NCBI RefSeq assembly: GCF_001424025.1
Contig: NZ_LMPZ01000002.1
Coordinates: forward strand, 1,478,702-1,542,701
Source: Brevundimonas sp. Leaf363
GTDB lineage: Bacteria > Pseudomonadota > Alphaproteobacteria > Caulobacterales > Caulobacteraceae
DNA length: 64,000 bases
Reading direction: 5' to 3'
Of this stretch, positions 8,660 through 17,828 are shown piece by piece. The notes beneath the pieces were generated by a model. The model was not told where the DNA came from. It ran no database searches and saw nothing but the letters and a program-made list of their open reading frames with translations. The position numbers were made by a program, and so were the translations under genes. Each line of letters opens with the position of its first letter. The first letter of the stretch is position 1.

Positions 8660-10674
8660 GATCCATCTCCTGCGGGGGTCGTGGGCGCCAGCCAGCGACC
8701 ATACCAGTCCAGCTGGCGCTGCATGCGGTCCTGGATGTGGCTGGGGGTGACCAGGCCGTGGTTCTCGCCTGGATAGACCACCAGGCGGGTGGGCGTGCCG
8801 ACCGAGCGCAGGGCCTGATACATCTGCTGGGCGCCGGTGCAGGGGACGTTGCTGTCCGCCTCGGCGCACAGGAACAGGGTCGGGGCCGTGACCTTACGCA
8901 CCTCGTAGAAGGGCCGGCTGAGGCGGCGCCACAGGTCGGGCTGGTCCCACGGTGTTCCCAGCTCCAGCTCATAGTCGCGCGCGTACTGGTCGACACCGTA
9001 GCCGCCGAGAAAATGGCCCATGCCGGCGCCGCTGACGGCGGCGCGGATGCGGGGGTCGCTGACGATCATGTAGTCGGTCAGGATGCCGCCATAGCTCCAC
9101 CCGCCGATGCCGATGCGGTTGGGATCGACCAGGCCGGCGTCGATGACGTGGGTGATCGAGGCGCTGACGTCCGCCACATCCGGCCCGCCCCAGTTGGCCA
9201 TCTGGGCCTGGGCGAAGGCTTGCCCCCGCCCGGACGAGCCGCGCGGATTGACGCCGAGCACCGCATAGCCCTGGGCGGCGTAGACCTGCCAGTCGGGCAT
9301 GAACTCGTGGCTGTACTGATAGACCGGGCCTCCGTGCAGCCGGACAATCAGAGGCGGTCTGGCGCCGGGTTGGGCGTCGTGCGGCAGGGTCAACAGGGAC
9401 TGGATCACCACGCCGTCATGTTCGACGGCTAAGTCCTGCATCTCGGCCAGACGGCGCTGGGCCAGCCAGGGGTTGGCGTCGGCCAGGACTCGACGATAGG
9501 GCGTCAGGGCGTCCAAGCGCGCGGGCGTGCGCGGATCGCTGTCCAGCACGGCGATGCGTTCGCCGTGGGCCGCGAAGGCCGAAGCGAAGCGCGGTCCTTG
9601 GGTCAGATACTCGATCGCGCCCGTCGCTGGATCGATGCGGGCCAGCCAGGTGTCGCGATCCTGCTCGACCATCGCCAGGATCGACCGGCCGTCCGACGTC
9701 CAGTGTGGATTATAGAACCAGCGGTCGATCCAGCCGGGATGGTCGATCCGGCCGGTCTCCAGATCGGCGACCGCCAGTTGGAACGGCGCGTACCAGGTCA
9801 GGCGCTCGTCCCCGCCCTGCACCCAGACCAGACGACGGCTGTCGGGCGACCACTCCGGCCCGCCGGCGTCGTATTCCGGATCGGCGTCGCCGCCCTCGTG
9901 GACGCTTATCCGCGTGGGCTCGCCGCCCTCGGCCGGCATAACATAGACGTCCGAACAGATGTGACGGTCGGCCTCGGCGCAGCGCTTCGAGATGAAGGCG
10001 ATGCGCGTCCCATCGGGCGACCAGCGCGGCGCCCAGTGGTCATAGTCGCCGTGTGTGATCTGCACCATCGCGCCGGTGGCCAAGGTGACGCGGAATAGAT
10101 GCTGTCGTCGGTCGTCCAGCCAGTCGCGGCCGTCCTCGCGCGTCTGGAAGCGCTCGATGACGATGGGGCTCTGCGCATCTTCCGCCTGACCGACGCGCGC
10201 GCCGACCTCGGCCACGACCAAGGCGCTCAGACCGTCCGGCGACAGGGTGTAGTCGCTGATCCCGCCCGGCAGGTTGGTGACGCGCCGCCCCGCGCCGCCG
10301 CCCGTGGGCATGAGCCACAGCTGGCTCTCGTCGCTGGCGTCGGTGAGATAGGCGATGAAGCGGCCGTCGTCCGAGGGCTGCGGCGACCACTCACTGGCGA
10401 CGCCGGTGTGGGTCAGAGCGCGCGGTTCGCCCCCGTCCCACGGAACGCGCCACAGGTCGCTTTGCTGGGCGTCGCCGTCCCCCTTGCCGGTGACGACATA
10501 GAACAGGGCCTGCCCGTCGGCCGTGAAGACCGGCTCGCTCAGGTCCCGCAACCGCCCCATGTCCTCGACGGAGAAGGGCTCCAGAGAAGCCCCCGTCGAC
10601 GTCTGTCCGGCGGCGGGCCCAGATGCCAGCAGGGCGGTGACCAGGGTCAACAGGGCCGCCCCGCCCTGGCGCAT
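8656..10674 (-). CDS. secreted S9 (prolyl oligopeptidase) family serine peptidase
   Basis: Protein of 672 residues. The signal peptide (about residues 1-24) ends PAAGQ. An N-terminal beta-propeller with TolB/WD-like repeats follows (WSPDGTRIAF, WSPDSRRLVW, SPDGLSALVV), then the alpha/beta-hydrolase domain. The catalytic triad is visible as GGWSYGG (Ser527), AEADSNVP (Asp607) and GENHG (His639). It cleaves short peptides, often after proline. The start at ATG 10674 overlaps the amidohydrolase stop as TGATG, and the stop overlaps the M20 start. A lasso-peptide isopeptidase is a conceivable alternative, but no lasso precursor or maturase genes are nearby. Confidence 0.9.
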   Translation of the reverse strand: MRQGGAALLTLVTALLASGPAAGQTSTGASLEPFSVEDMGRLRDLSEPVFTADGQALFYVVTGKGDGDAQQSDLWRVPWDGGEPRALTHTGVASEWSPQPSDDGRFIAYLTDASDESQLWLMPTGGGAGRRVTNLPGGISDYTLSPDGLSALVVAEVGARVGQAEDAQSPIVIERFQTREDGRDWLDDRRQHLFRVTLATGAMVQITHGDYDHWAPRWSPDGTRIAFISKRCAEADRHICSDVYVMPAEGGEPTRISVHEGGDADPEYDAGGPEWSPDSRRLVWVQGGDERLTWYAPFQLAVADLETGRIDHPGWIDRWFYNPHWTSDGRSILAMVEQDRDTWLARIDPATGAIEYLTQGPRFASAFAAHGERIAVLDSDPRTPARLDALTPYRRVLADANPWLAQRRLAEMQDLAVEHDGVVIQSLLTLPHDAQPGARPPLIVRLHGGPVYQYSHEFMPDWQVYAAQGYAVLGVNPRGSSGRGQAFAQAQMANWGGPDVADVSASITHVIDAGLVDPNRIGIGGWSYGGILTDYMIVSDPRIRAAVSGAGMGHFLGGYGVDQYARDYELELGTPWDQPDLWRRLSRPFYEVRKVTAPTLFLCAEADSNVPCTGAQQMYQALRSVGTPTRLVVYPGENHGLVTPSHIQDRMQRQLDWYGRWLAPTTPAGDGS

Positions 10675-11951
10675 CAGCGGTTCACCAACTCGCCGGACTT
10701 GATGACGGCCTTCACGTCCATCAGCAGGGCGATGTTCTGAAGCGGATCGCCCTCGACCGCGATCATGTCGGCGAACCGGCCGGGTGCGACGGCGCCGACA
10801 CGGTCGCTCCACCCCATGGCCTCGGCCGCGACGGAGGTGGCGGACTGGATCGCCTGCATCGGCGTCATGCCGTAGCGGACCATATAGGGAAACTGCCGCG
10901 CGTTCTGGCCCTGCGGATAGACGCCGCTGTCGGTGCCGTAGGCGATCTTCACCCCGGCGGCGACGGCGCGGCGGAAGCCTTCGCGCTGGGCGTCCGTGGT
11001 CTCGCGGTTCTTGCGCAGGGTTTCGGCGGGCCAGCCGTCACGCGTGCCGACCTCGTCGATGTAGTCGCCGTTGTAGATGTCCGCGACCAGCCAGACCGGC
11101 CGGTTCCGCATCATGGCGATGGCTTCGTCGTCGATCAGCGAGCCGTGCTCGATGGTGCGGACGCCGGCGCGGACGGCGGCCTTGATGCCCTCGGCCCCGT
11201 GGGCGTGGGCGGCGACGAAGGCGTGACGGACGGCGGCCTCCTGGACGGCGGCATGCACCTCTTCTTCGGTCAGCTCCATCTGGCCGGGCTCGGTGCCGAC
11301 GGTCAGGACCGCGCCGGTGACGATCAGCTTCAGGAAGTCGACGTGGTGCTGGAACAGCCAGGCGGCGCGCAGGCGGACGTCGGCCGGGCTGGTGACCACA
11401 CCGCGCCGCATCTCCTCGGGGATGACGACGTCGGGGGCCAGGCCGGTGATCTCGCCGCCGCCGCCGGGCGTGGTGATGTAGGCGCCGGCCACCGCCATGC
11501 GCGGTCCCTCGACCCGGCCGTCGTTGATGGCGTCGCGCAGGGCCACATCGCCCAGTGCCCGCCAGGTGCCGACATCTCGCACCGTGGTGAAGCCCGCATT
11601 CAGTGTCAGACGGGCGTTGCGCACGCCATACAGGACGTCCTCGGCCGCGCTGGTCAGCAGGGGATCGGCGACGTGCGCGCCCTGATCGCCGCCGACCAGA
11701 TGGGTGTGCATGTCGATCAGGCCGGGCAAGACCGTAAAGGCGGACCAGTCGGTGACCGGGCCGGTCGCGGCGGCCGGATTATAGGGCGCGACCGAGGTGA
11801 TGCGGCCATCCACATAGCCGATCAGCTGGTCTGTCAGGACGCGCCCCGCCACCACATCGACCAGCCGCCCGGCGCGCACGAAGCCGGTCTGGGCGAAGGC
11901 GGGCGCCGCGACGAAGGCGAAGGTCAGGGCCAGGATGAGGACGCGGATCAT
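10674..11951 (-). CDS. secreted amidohydrolase (imidazolonepropionase/prolidase-like)
   Basis: Amidohydrolase-superfamily enzyme of 425 residues with a cleavable signal peptide ending APAFAQ (about residue 21). Metal motifs are DMHTHLVG (H82, H84), the lysine in FLKLIVTGA (probably carboxylated), AAHAHG and IEHGSL for the further histidines, and YGTDSG for the catalytic aspartate. Superfamily members of this type hydrolyse Xaa-Pro or other dipeptides, or cyclic imides; the exact substrate cannot be read. ATGA overlap with the upstream permease and TGATG overlap with the downstream S9 gene make it a coupled operon member. Confidence 0.88.
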   Translation of the reverse strand: MIRVLILALTFAFVAAPAFAQTGFVRAGRLVDVVAGRVLTDQLIGYVDGRITSVAPYNPAAATGPVTDWSAFTVLPGLIDMHTHLVGGDQGAHVADPLLTSAAEDVLYGVRNARLTLNAGFTTVRDVGTWRALGDVALRDAINDGRVEGPRMAVAGAYITTPGGGGEITGLAPDVVIPEEMRRGVVTSPADVRLRAAWLFQHHVDFLKLIVTGAVLTVGTEPGQMELTEEEVHAAVQEAAVRHAFVAAHAHGAEGIKAAVRAGVRTIEHGSLIDDEAIAMMRNRPVWLVADIYNGDYIDEVGTRDGWPAETLRKNRETTDAQREGFRRAVAAGVKIAYGTDSGVYPQGQNARQFPYMVRYGMTPMQAIQSATSVAAEAMGWSDRVGAVAPGRFADMIAVEGDPLQNIALLMDVKAVIKSGELVNR

Positions 11952-13282
11952 ACGGAAGGCTCCGACACACGGCGCGCGGCCAGGGCGCGGTTGACGGCGT
12001 ACCAGACGCCTCCGACGGCCAGCAGCGCCAGGCCCCACAGCCCCGCCTCCGGCCCGGCCCCGACCAGGGCGCCGATGGAATAGAGACCACCCAGCAGGCC
12101 TATGATCCCCAGCAATACCGAGCCCGTCATCTTCCGCTTCGCCATCAGCCACAGCAGGGCGGCCGAGCTGGCCAGATAGGCGACCAGATTGGCGTTGGTG
12201 GCCAACAGGATGAAGAAGGTGAACAGCTCGCCGGTCGAGCGGCTGAGGTTGGTCAGGATCAGGGCGGTCAGCAGGCTGCTGGACAGGATGTGCGCCCGCA
12301 CCGGCACGCCGCGCGACGACAGCTTGGCCAGGAAGCCGGGGAACTGCCCCTCGCGGGCCATGGCGTACGGCATCTCGCCCTGCATCATCACCCAGCCGTT
12401 CATGGCGCCCAGGGCGCTGATCACCGCGAAGGCGGCCACGACCTTGCGCGCCATGTCGGCCCCGGCGCCGGGCCAGTAGCGGGCCACGAAGTCGGCTAGG
12501 GGCGCGGGCGATCCGGCTGTTTCGGCGGCCGGCATCAGCAGGATCACCGCGCCGCAGACGGCCAGATAGATGACGCTGGCGATGGCGGTGCCCAGCAGGG
12601 TCGCGCGCGGAATGGTCCTGGACGGGTCCTTGACCCGTGCGGCGGGGATGGTCGCCGATTCCAGACCCAGCAGGGCCCACAACGTCAGGGCCGCTGAGGC
12701 GCCGATGGCCGGCAGGGTCAGGTCCGACAGATTCAGCGGCGGCGGCGGCGGCGCGTTCCCACCGCCCAGGACCAGCGCCGCCAGCACGATCACCGCCGCC
12801 AGCGGCAGCACCTTCAGGATGGCGGTGACCAGTTGCACCCCGCCCGCCGAGCGCACGCCCATGCAGTTGACGAAGGTCAGCAGCCAGACCAGGCCGCATG
12901 CCGTCAGCGCCCCGGCCACGGGATGCTGCAGCCCCGGCGCCAGAACGCCCAGATAGCTGACCGTCGCCACCGCCAGACCTGCGTTGCCGACCCAGGTGGC
13001 GATCCAGTAGCTCCACGCCACCATGAAGGCGGTGGCCGGGCCGAAGGCGGCGCGGGCGTAGGCATAAGCCCCGCCCTCCAGCGGCAACCGGCGCGACAGG
13101 GCGGCGAACACCCCGGCCAGACACAGGCCGCCGGCGATCGTCACCAACCACCCGATGATGGCGTTCCATCCGTAGGGCGCCAGCGACGCGGGCAGCAGGA
13201 ACACGCCGGAGCCGATCATGTTGCCGACGACCAGCGCCGTGCACATGGCCAGACCCAGCTGGGCAGTCTTCTCACGCGACAT
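11948..13282 (-). CDS. APC superfamily amino acid permease
   Basis: Inner-membrane transporter of 444 residues with about twelve hydrophobic segments. The start GLAMCTALVVGNMIGSGVFL contains the GxGxF-type unwound helix 1 motif of APC transporters, and YAYARAAFGP follows in TM3. It resembles the amino acid/polyamine antiporter branch. In context it would import amino acids released by the three hydrolases encoded downstream. The start ATG 13282 is preceded by a GGGGAGGG ribosome-binding site. It sits 115 bases downstream of the TonB receptor on the same strand. Confidence 0.88.
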   Translation of the reverse strand: MSREKTAQLGLAMCTALVVGNMIGSGVFLLPASLAPYGWNAIIGWLVTIAGGLCLAGVFAALSRRLPLEGGAYAYARAAFGPATAFMVAWSYWIATWVGNAGLAVATVSYLGVLAPGLQHPVAGALTACGLVWLLTFVNCMGVRSAGGVQLVTAILKVLPLAAVIVLAALVLGGGNAPPPPPLNLSDLTLPAIGASAALTLWALLGLESATIPAARVKDPSRTIPRATLLGTAIASVIYLAVCGAVILLMPAAETAGSPAPLADFVARYWPGAGADMARKVVAAFAVISALGAMNGWVMMQGEMPYAMAREGQFPGFLAKLSSRGVPVRAHILSSSLLTALILTNLSRSTGELFTFFILLATNANLVAYLASSAALLWLMAKRKMTGSVLLGIIGLLGGLYSIGALVGAGPEAGLWGLALLAVGGVWYAVNRALAARRVSEPSV

Positions 13283-13397
13283 GACCGCCCTCCCCTAGGC
13301 TCGAAATCCGGCGGTCCGATTTACGCGACGCTTCCGTCATCAACACAAGCCGAAACCGGCGGGCTAGCGACCGAGGCCACCCGCCCGCGCGGGATCG

Positions 13398-15743
13398 TCA
13401 GAACCGCCGGCCGAACTTCAGGCCGATGGTGCGTGGTTGCGTCGGGATGAAGTAGGTCTCGGCGCCGCAGACGGCCTCGGCGCATTGGGCGAAGCGGCTC
13501 AGTTGCGCCTCCTCGTCAAAGACGTTCTTCACATAGGCTTCCAGCGTCCAGCCCGACATCGCCTCGATGCCTGCCGAGGCGTCGACCAGGGTGTAGGCCG
13601 GCAGGTCGCCGGTGATGGCGGCCGCCGCCAGGCGCAGGTCGGACGGCGCGCTGGTCTGATGCACCAGCGAGCCCTGGACGTGGGCGTCGAAGCCCGCGAA
13701 CTGGAACTCGTACCGCGCGATCAAATTCCCCTTGAAGCGGGGCGTGATCGGCAGGCGCGTGCCTGACGGGGCCTCCGGAGAGGGACAATCGGTTTCCGGA
13801 TTGCCGTTCGCATCGACGAAGCCGCAGAAGTTCTCGGTCAGCTCGCTGTCGATGTAGGCGGCGGAGGCCGTCAGTGTCAGGCCATTGCTGACCGCCCAGG
13901 TGATGTCGGATTCGACGCCCTTCACCTCGGCCTGGCCCGCGTTCTTGATCTCCGTCAGGCCGCTTTGGCCCAGGATGGAGAACTGGAAGTTCGTCCATTC
14001 CTGGATGTAGGCCGCGCCGTTCCAGCGGACGGCGTTGTCCATTAGCGTCAGCTTCCAGCCGACCTCGTAGTTCTTCAGATAGTCCGACTGGTAGGGCGGC
14101 AGCGAACCGCGCCGATTGATGCCGCCCGGGCGATACCCCTCGGAATAGGTGGCGTAGACCAGCTTGTCGTCGTCGATGTTGTAGGTGACGTTGAACTTGG
14201 GAACGACGTCCTCTTCCTCGACCGACTTGTCGAGATTCATGCACGGCGCGTCGCGGGTGGTGGCGTCGGCGAAACAGGCCGCCACGCCGGTGCCGCTGCT
14301 GAAGCCGTCGCCGTAGCCGAAGAAGCCGCGCAGGCTGTTCTCGGACTTGAAGGCGCGCAGACCGCCGGTGATCGTCAGTCGTTCCGTGACGTCGAAGCTG
14401 GCTTCACCGAAGACGGCGTAGTCGGTGTCCTCGCGCACCTGGGACGTCAGCCAGATCGTGCCCGGCCGGCCGTTGACCGAGATGCCGGCGCCGATGCCGT
14501 CGATCTTGTAGTCCTGGAAGATGTCGTGCTGCTGGTTCTGGTAGAACAGGCCGCCGACGACGCGGAAGCGTGCATCCTGCGGGCTGGACAGGCGCAGTTC
14601 GTGGCTATCCTTGGTGAAATCGTCCCGGCCCAGGATGTACTGGGACGGATTGACCATCTCGCCGGCGTCATCGGTGAAGTAGGCGCCGTAGCCGAACAGG
14701 GTGTCGTAGAAGAAGGCGTAGTCGGAGTAGTCCAGCGACGACTCGAACGTCCGCTCCATGTGCGCGCCGGCGTAGGTGACGTCGAAGCTGCCGATACGTC
14801 CCTCGACCAGCAGGGCCGCCTGATACCACTGATCCTTGGCGAACTCGGGATTGTAGTGGGTGACCGACAGCGGTCCGACCAGGGCGTCCGAGCCAAAGAA
14901 GCCGTTGCTCTCCTCGACCTGGCCCATGATCGACGGCGTGACGGTCCAGCTGTCGTTCAGGTCGATCTTCAGCGCGGCGCGGGCGCCGTAGGTGTCGATG
15001 TCGTTGTAGTCGTCTTCGGCCAAGGCGGCGTTGTCGTCGATGATGCCCGACGACGGATAGAGGCGCGTGCCCTGGACGTTGTCGATGTAGCCGGCGGTGT
15101 GGCTGGTCCAGCCGACGGCGCGCAGTGCGACATTGTCGCTGATCGGCTGGTTGATGAAGCCCTCAAGCACATAGCCTTCGCCGCCGTGGGCGACCGTGTT
15201 CACCTCGACGTCGAAGCCGGCCTCGAAGCCAGCCGCGCTGGGCTTGTTGGTGATGATCCGCACCGTACCGGCCTGGGAGCTGGCGCCGTACAGCGTGCCC
15301 TGCGGGCCGGCGAGGGATTCGACCCGGGCGACATCGTAGAGGTGGATGTCCAGCGCACCCTGGATGGTCGTGATGGGCTGTTCGTCCAGATACATGCCGA
15401 CGCTAGGCAGGGAACCGGAGTGGTTGCCGTCGCCCCCCGATGCCACGCCGCGCATATAGACGCTGCCGACGCCGGGGCCGTAGGTCTGGAACGACACCGC
15501 CGGCAGGTACTTCGCATAGTCGTCGAAGTCAGAAAGGTGCAGCTGCTCCAGCGTCTCCTCACCCAGGACCGCGATGCTGATCGGCACGTCCTGCAGGTTC
15601 TCGGAGCGCTTCTGGGCGGTGACGATGACGTCGTCCAGCGACGCCTCCTGCGCCATCGCGGCGCCCGCAGGATAGAGCATGGTCGTGGCCAGAAGCGCGG
15701 CCGGACAGAGCATCCGCTTCAGTGTCTTGGGCGTGGTCTTCAT
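13398..15743 (-). CDS. TonB-dependent outer-membrane receptor
   Basis: Outer-membrane active transporter of 781 residues. I choose ATG 15743 because it gives a clean signal peptide ending AAMAQ and is preceded by GAGGGG. The longer frame would add 13 residues. A TonB-box-like DDVIVTAQKR follows the signal, then the plug domain (VPISIAVLG to RIITNK) and the beta-barrel, ending with the aromatic C-terminal signature KFGRRF. It probably imports peptides or peptide-like ligands, judged from the permease and peptidase genes downstream. No sigma/anti-sigma regulator lies beside it. Confidence 0.93.
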   Translation of the reverse strand: MKTTPKTLKRMLCPAALLATTMLYPAGAAMAQEASLDDVIVTAQKRSENLQDVPISIAVLGEETLEQLHLSDFDDYAKYLPAVSFQTYGPGVGSVYMRGVASGGDGNHSGSLPSVGMYLDEQPITTIQGALDIHLYDVARVESLAGPQGTLYGASSQAGTVRIITNKPSAAGFEAGFDVEVNTVAHGGEGYVLEGFINQPISDNVALRAVGWTSHTAGYIDNVQGTRLYPSSGIIDDNAALAEDDYNDIDTYGARAALKIDLNDSWTVTPSIMGQVEESNGFFGSDALVGPLSVTHYNPEFAKDQWYQAALLVEGRIGSFDVTYAGAHMERTFESSLDYSDYAFFYDTLFGYGAYFTDDAGEMVNPSQYILGRDDFTKDSHELRLSSPQDARFRVVGGLFYQNQQHDIFQDYKIDGIGAGISVNGRPGTIWLTSQVREDTDYAVFGEASFDVTERLTITGGLRAFKSENSLRGFFGYGDGFSSGTGVAACFADATTRDAPCMNLDKSVEEEDVVPKFNVTYNIDDDKLVYATYSEGYRPGGINRRGSLPPYQSDYLKNYEVGWKLTLMDNAVRWNGAAYIQEWTNFQFSILGQSGLTEIKNAGQAEVKGVESDITWAVSNGLTLTASAAYIDSELTENFCGFVDANGNPETDCPSPEAPSGTRLPITPRFKGNLIARYEFQFAGFDAHVQGSLVHQTSAPSDLRLAAAAITGDLPAYTLVDASAGIEAMSGWTLEAYVKNVFDEEAQLSRFAQCAEAVCGAETYFIPTQPRTIGLKFGRRF

Positions 15744-15822
15744 TCTCGTGATCCCCTCAGTGTTTTTCAGTTGTCGTGTCATCCCCGCGCCGGTTTCGGC
15801 TGCTCGGGCATTCTGTGGCCGC

Positions 15823-17637
15823 CTACGGCGGCGCGTTTGGATAGGTGTCGAGAACCGGGCCCAGCGCCGCCTTCAGCGGCCCCAGCCACGGCTCGTAATG
15901 TCGCCACTGATCCAGCCCGTCGCGGAAGATGGGCTTGCGGACCTGTTCGGAACTGGCGGTGCGCACGGCCCGCTCGGTCTCGTGGAAACGCAGGCAGGCC
16001 TCTTCGAACGGCAGGCCGCAGTAGTCGAGCAGGCGTCGCGTTTCGGCCTCCGGCGCCTCGACCATCTGTTCATAGTGGACGCGGTGGATGCGCCCCGGCG
16101 CGACGGCGTCGAAATGGGCCATCAGGTTCACATAGTCGCGATAGTAGAACCCCAGGTCGGTCAGGTCATAGCTGAACCCCTGACCTCGCGCGAAATGCTG
16201 TTTGAAGGCCGAGAAGCAGCAGGCCATCGGATGGCGCCGCGCATCGATGATCTTCGCATTCGGCAGGGCCATCAGGATCAGGCCGACGTGCGCGAAGTTG
16301 TTCGGCATCTTGTCGACGAAAAAGGGCCGGTCCGACTTGCGGTGCACCCGCGTCGTTTCGAGATAGCCCTCGCCTAGCGCCCGGATGGCGTCGCCGTCCA
16401 GGCCGCTCATGATCTCCGGATAGGCCGAGGCCTCACTGCGCTTCTTCCGACCGCCCAGATCCCGCGCGATGGCGGTGATGTCGGGCAGCTCCATCGTGCC
16501 CTCGACCTGCGAATGGCTGGACAGTATCTGCTCAAGCAAGGTCGAGCCTGAGCGCGGCAGCCCAACGATGAAAATGGGGTCCGGCGCGGCGCAACCCTGA
16601 TCGCGCGCGCCCTCCAGCAGGTCGCGGCTGAACACCGCCCGGCTGCGCGTCACATGGTCGGTCGTCTCGGCGGCGTCATAGCTCAAGCCTCGCCGCCGCG
16701 CCGCCGCGCCCGAGGCGTAGTGGCGGAACGAGGCCTCATGGTCGCCCGCGTCCTCGAACGCCTTGCCGAGCGCGAAGTCGAGGTGGAAGCGGTCCTCGTC
16801 GCCGATGTCCGCCCGCTGCGCCTGGCCCTGCATGGCCGCGATATCGTCGGCTGTCAGGCTGACGGTCTTCAGATTGGCCAGGCTCCAGTAAGCCTCGCCC
16901 AGACCGGGCTCCAGCGCGATGGCCTTGCGGTAGGCGGCAATGCAGTCGTCCTGCCGCCCTACCGTCTTCAGCGCGTGCCCATAGCTGAGCCAGGCGCGCG
17001 AATGGCCGGGATGGCCCGCCAGCACGCGGTCGTAGATGTCGATGGCTGCGGCGTATTCGCCGATCCGCACCAGGGCGGCGGCCTTGAGGTTCAGATAGGT
17101 GGCGTTGTCCGGCCGCCGTTCAAGCAGGGCGTTCAGCCCGGCCAGAGCTTCGACCGACTTGCTCTGCCGGTACTGCGCCAGCGCCAGCTGATGCGCCGCC
17201 GCCTCGAAGCTCGGCGCCAGTTCGACGGCGCGCTGCAGCAGGCTCTCGGCGTCGCCATACCTACCCAAGCGCGCCGCCACCTCGGCCAGCATGCGGATGG
17301 CGGCGATGTCGCACGGATGCCGGCGCAGATGCTCGCGTAGCATGGGCTCGGCGACGGCGATGCGGTTCTCAACCAGCGCCTTGCCGGCCTCGATCAGGGC
17401 AGGATCTTTCTGGGGCGCTGCGATGTAGCGAGCGAAGGCAGCGTCGGCGCCGGCGGCGTCTCCCGCCATCGTCAACTGGGTCGCCAACGCCCGCCACACG
17501 ACGGCACGCTCGGGCGTGCGCTGGACGGCGGCTCTGAGGTCTGAAATCCGATCAGCCGGATACGTGTCTTCGAGCGGCGCCGCGCGCCTGTTCACCACAG
17601 CAGGGCTCAATCCCCGACCGGCCATCACGCTCCCCAC
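15823..17637 (-). CDS. TPR-containing sulfotransferase
   Basis: Protein of 604 residues. Residues about 30-330 form tetratricopeptide repeats (for example LAEVAARLGRYGDAESLLQRA and YGHALKTVGRQDDC). A PAPS-dependent sulfotransferase domain follows: FIVGLPRSGSTLLEQ (about 356-370) is the 5'-phosphosulfate loop, and DARRHPMACCFSAF further on is the 3'-phosphate region. No signal peptide. It precedes the TonB receptor by 79 bases on the same strand and may be the first gene of the peptide operon. The TPR-plus-sulfotransferase architecture suggests a protein or peptide acceptor (inference). Confidence 0.9.
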   Translation of the reverse strand: MGSVMAGRGLSPAVVNRRAAPLEDTYPADRISDLRAAVQRTPERAVVWRALATQLTMAGDAAGADAAFARYIAAPQKDPALIEAGKALVENRIAVAEPMLREHLRRHPCDIAAIRMLAEVAARLGRYGDAESLLQRAVELAPSFEAAAHQLALAQYRQSKSVEALAGLNALLERRPDNATYLNLKAAALVRIGEYAAAIDIYDRVLAGHPGHSRAWLSYGHALKTVGRQDDCIAAYRKAIALEPGLGEAYWSLANLKTVSLTADDIAAMQGQAQRADIGDEDRFHLDFALGKAFEDAGDHEASFRHYASGAAARRRGLSYDAAETTDHVTRSRAVFSRDLLEGARDQGCAAPDPIFIVGLPRSGSTLLEQILSSHSQVEGTMELPDITAIARDLGGRKKRSEASAYPEIMSGLDGDAIRALGEGYLETTRVHRKSDRPFFVDKMPNNFAHVGLILMALPNAKIIDARRHPMACCFSAFKQHFARGQGFSYDLTDLGFYYRDYVNLMAHFDAVAPGRIHRVHYEQMVEAPEAETRRLLDYCGLPFEEACLRFHETERAVRTASSEQVRKPIFRDGLDQWRHYEPWLGPLKAALGPVLDTYPNAPP

Positions 17638-17828
17638 GAACCCGCAAAGGTTCGACCCCGAACGCCCTGTTTGGCCCTGAAAACGCGCCTCCCCAGGCGG
17701 TACGCTTTTTATTGTACTGTCATACAGTAAGCACGATTGCCGAAGCCTTGCAATCGCGCCCCGCTTGCCGACGTCGAACAGTTATTATACGATCGTAAAA
17801 TACGGAATCTCGTCGTCGAGGGCCATCC
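17638..17828. promoter_or_regulatory. divergent promoter region with three inverted repeats
   Basis: The 191 bases between the TPR-sulfotransferase (minus) and the Rieske oxygenase (plus) hold three dyads. TACTGT-CAT-ACAGTA lies at 17715-17729, CGATTGC-N9-GCAATCG at 17734-17756, and the perfect palindrome TACGATCGTA at 17788-17797. The stretch is AT-rich compared with its surroundings, as expected for promoters. The last palindrome lies about 30 bases before the Rieske start, where a repressor would block transcription. The BetI-like regulator at 21363-21980 is the obvious candidate binder, but nothing in the sequence proves which dyad is its site. Confidence 0.5.

Noticed and set aside
8656..10674. 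S9 peptidase next to a TonB receptor as part of a lasso-peptide cluster (isopeptidase)
   Set aside because: No lasso precursor, B or C maturation genes, and no sigma/anti-sigma pair are found near; M20, amidohydrolase and permease partners fit general peptide use better.
13320..13397. GC-rich CCCGCCCGCGCGGG stretch after the TonB receptor gene as a terminator
   Set aside because: The stem is very short and no T-tract follows, so it was not listed as a feature.
14526..16175. 549-codon open frame on the plus strand
   Set aside because: Opposite the TonB receptor and TPR-sulfotransferase genes; composition is the reverse-frame type rich in His, Asp, Arg and Gly.
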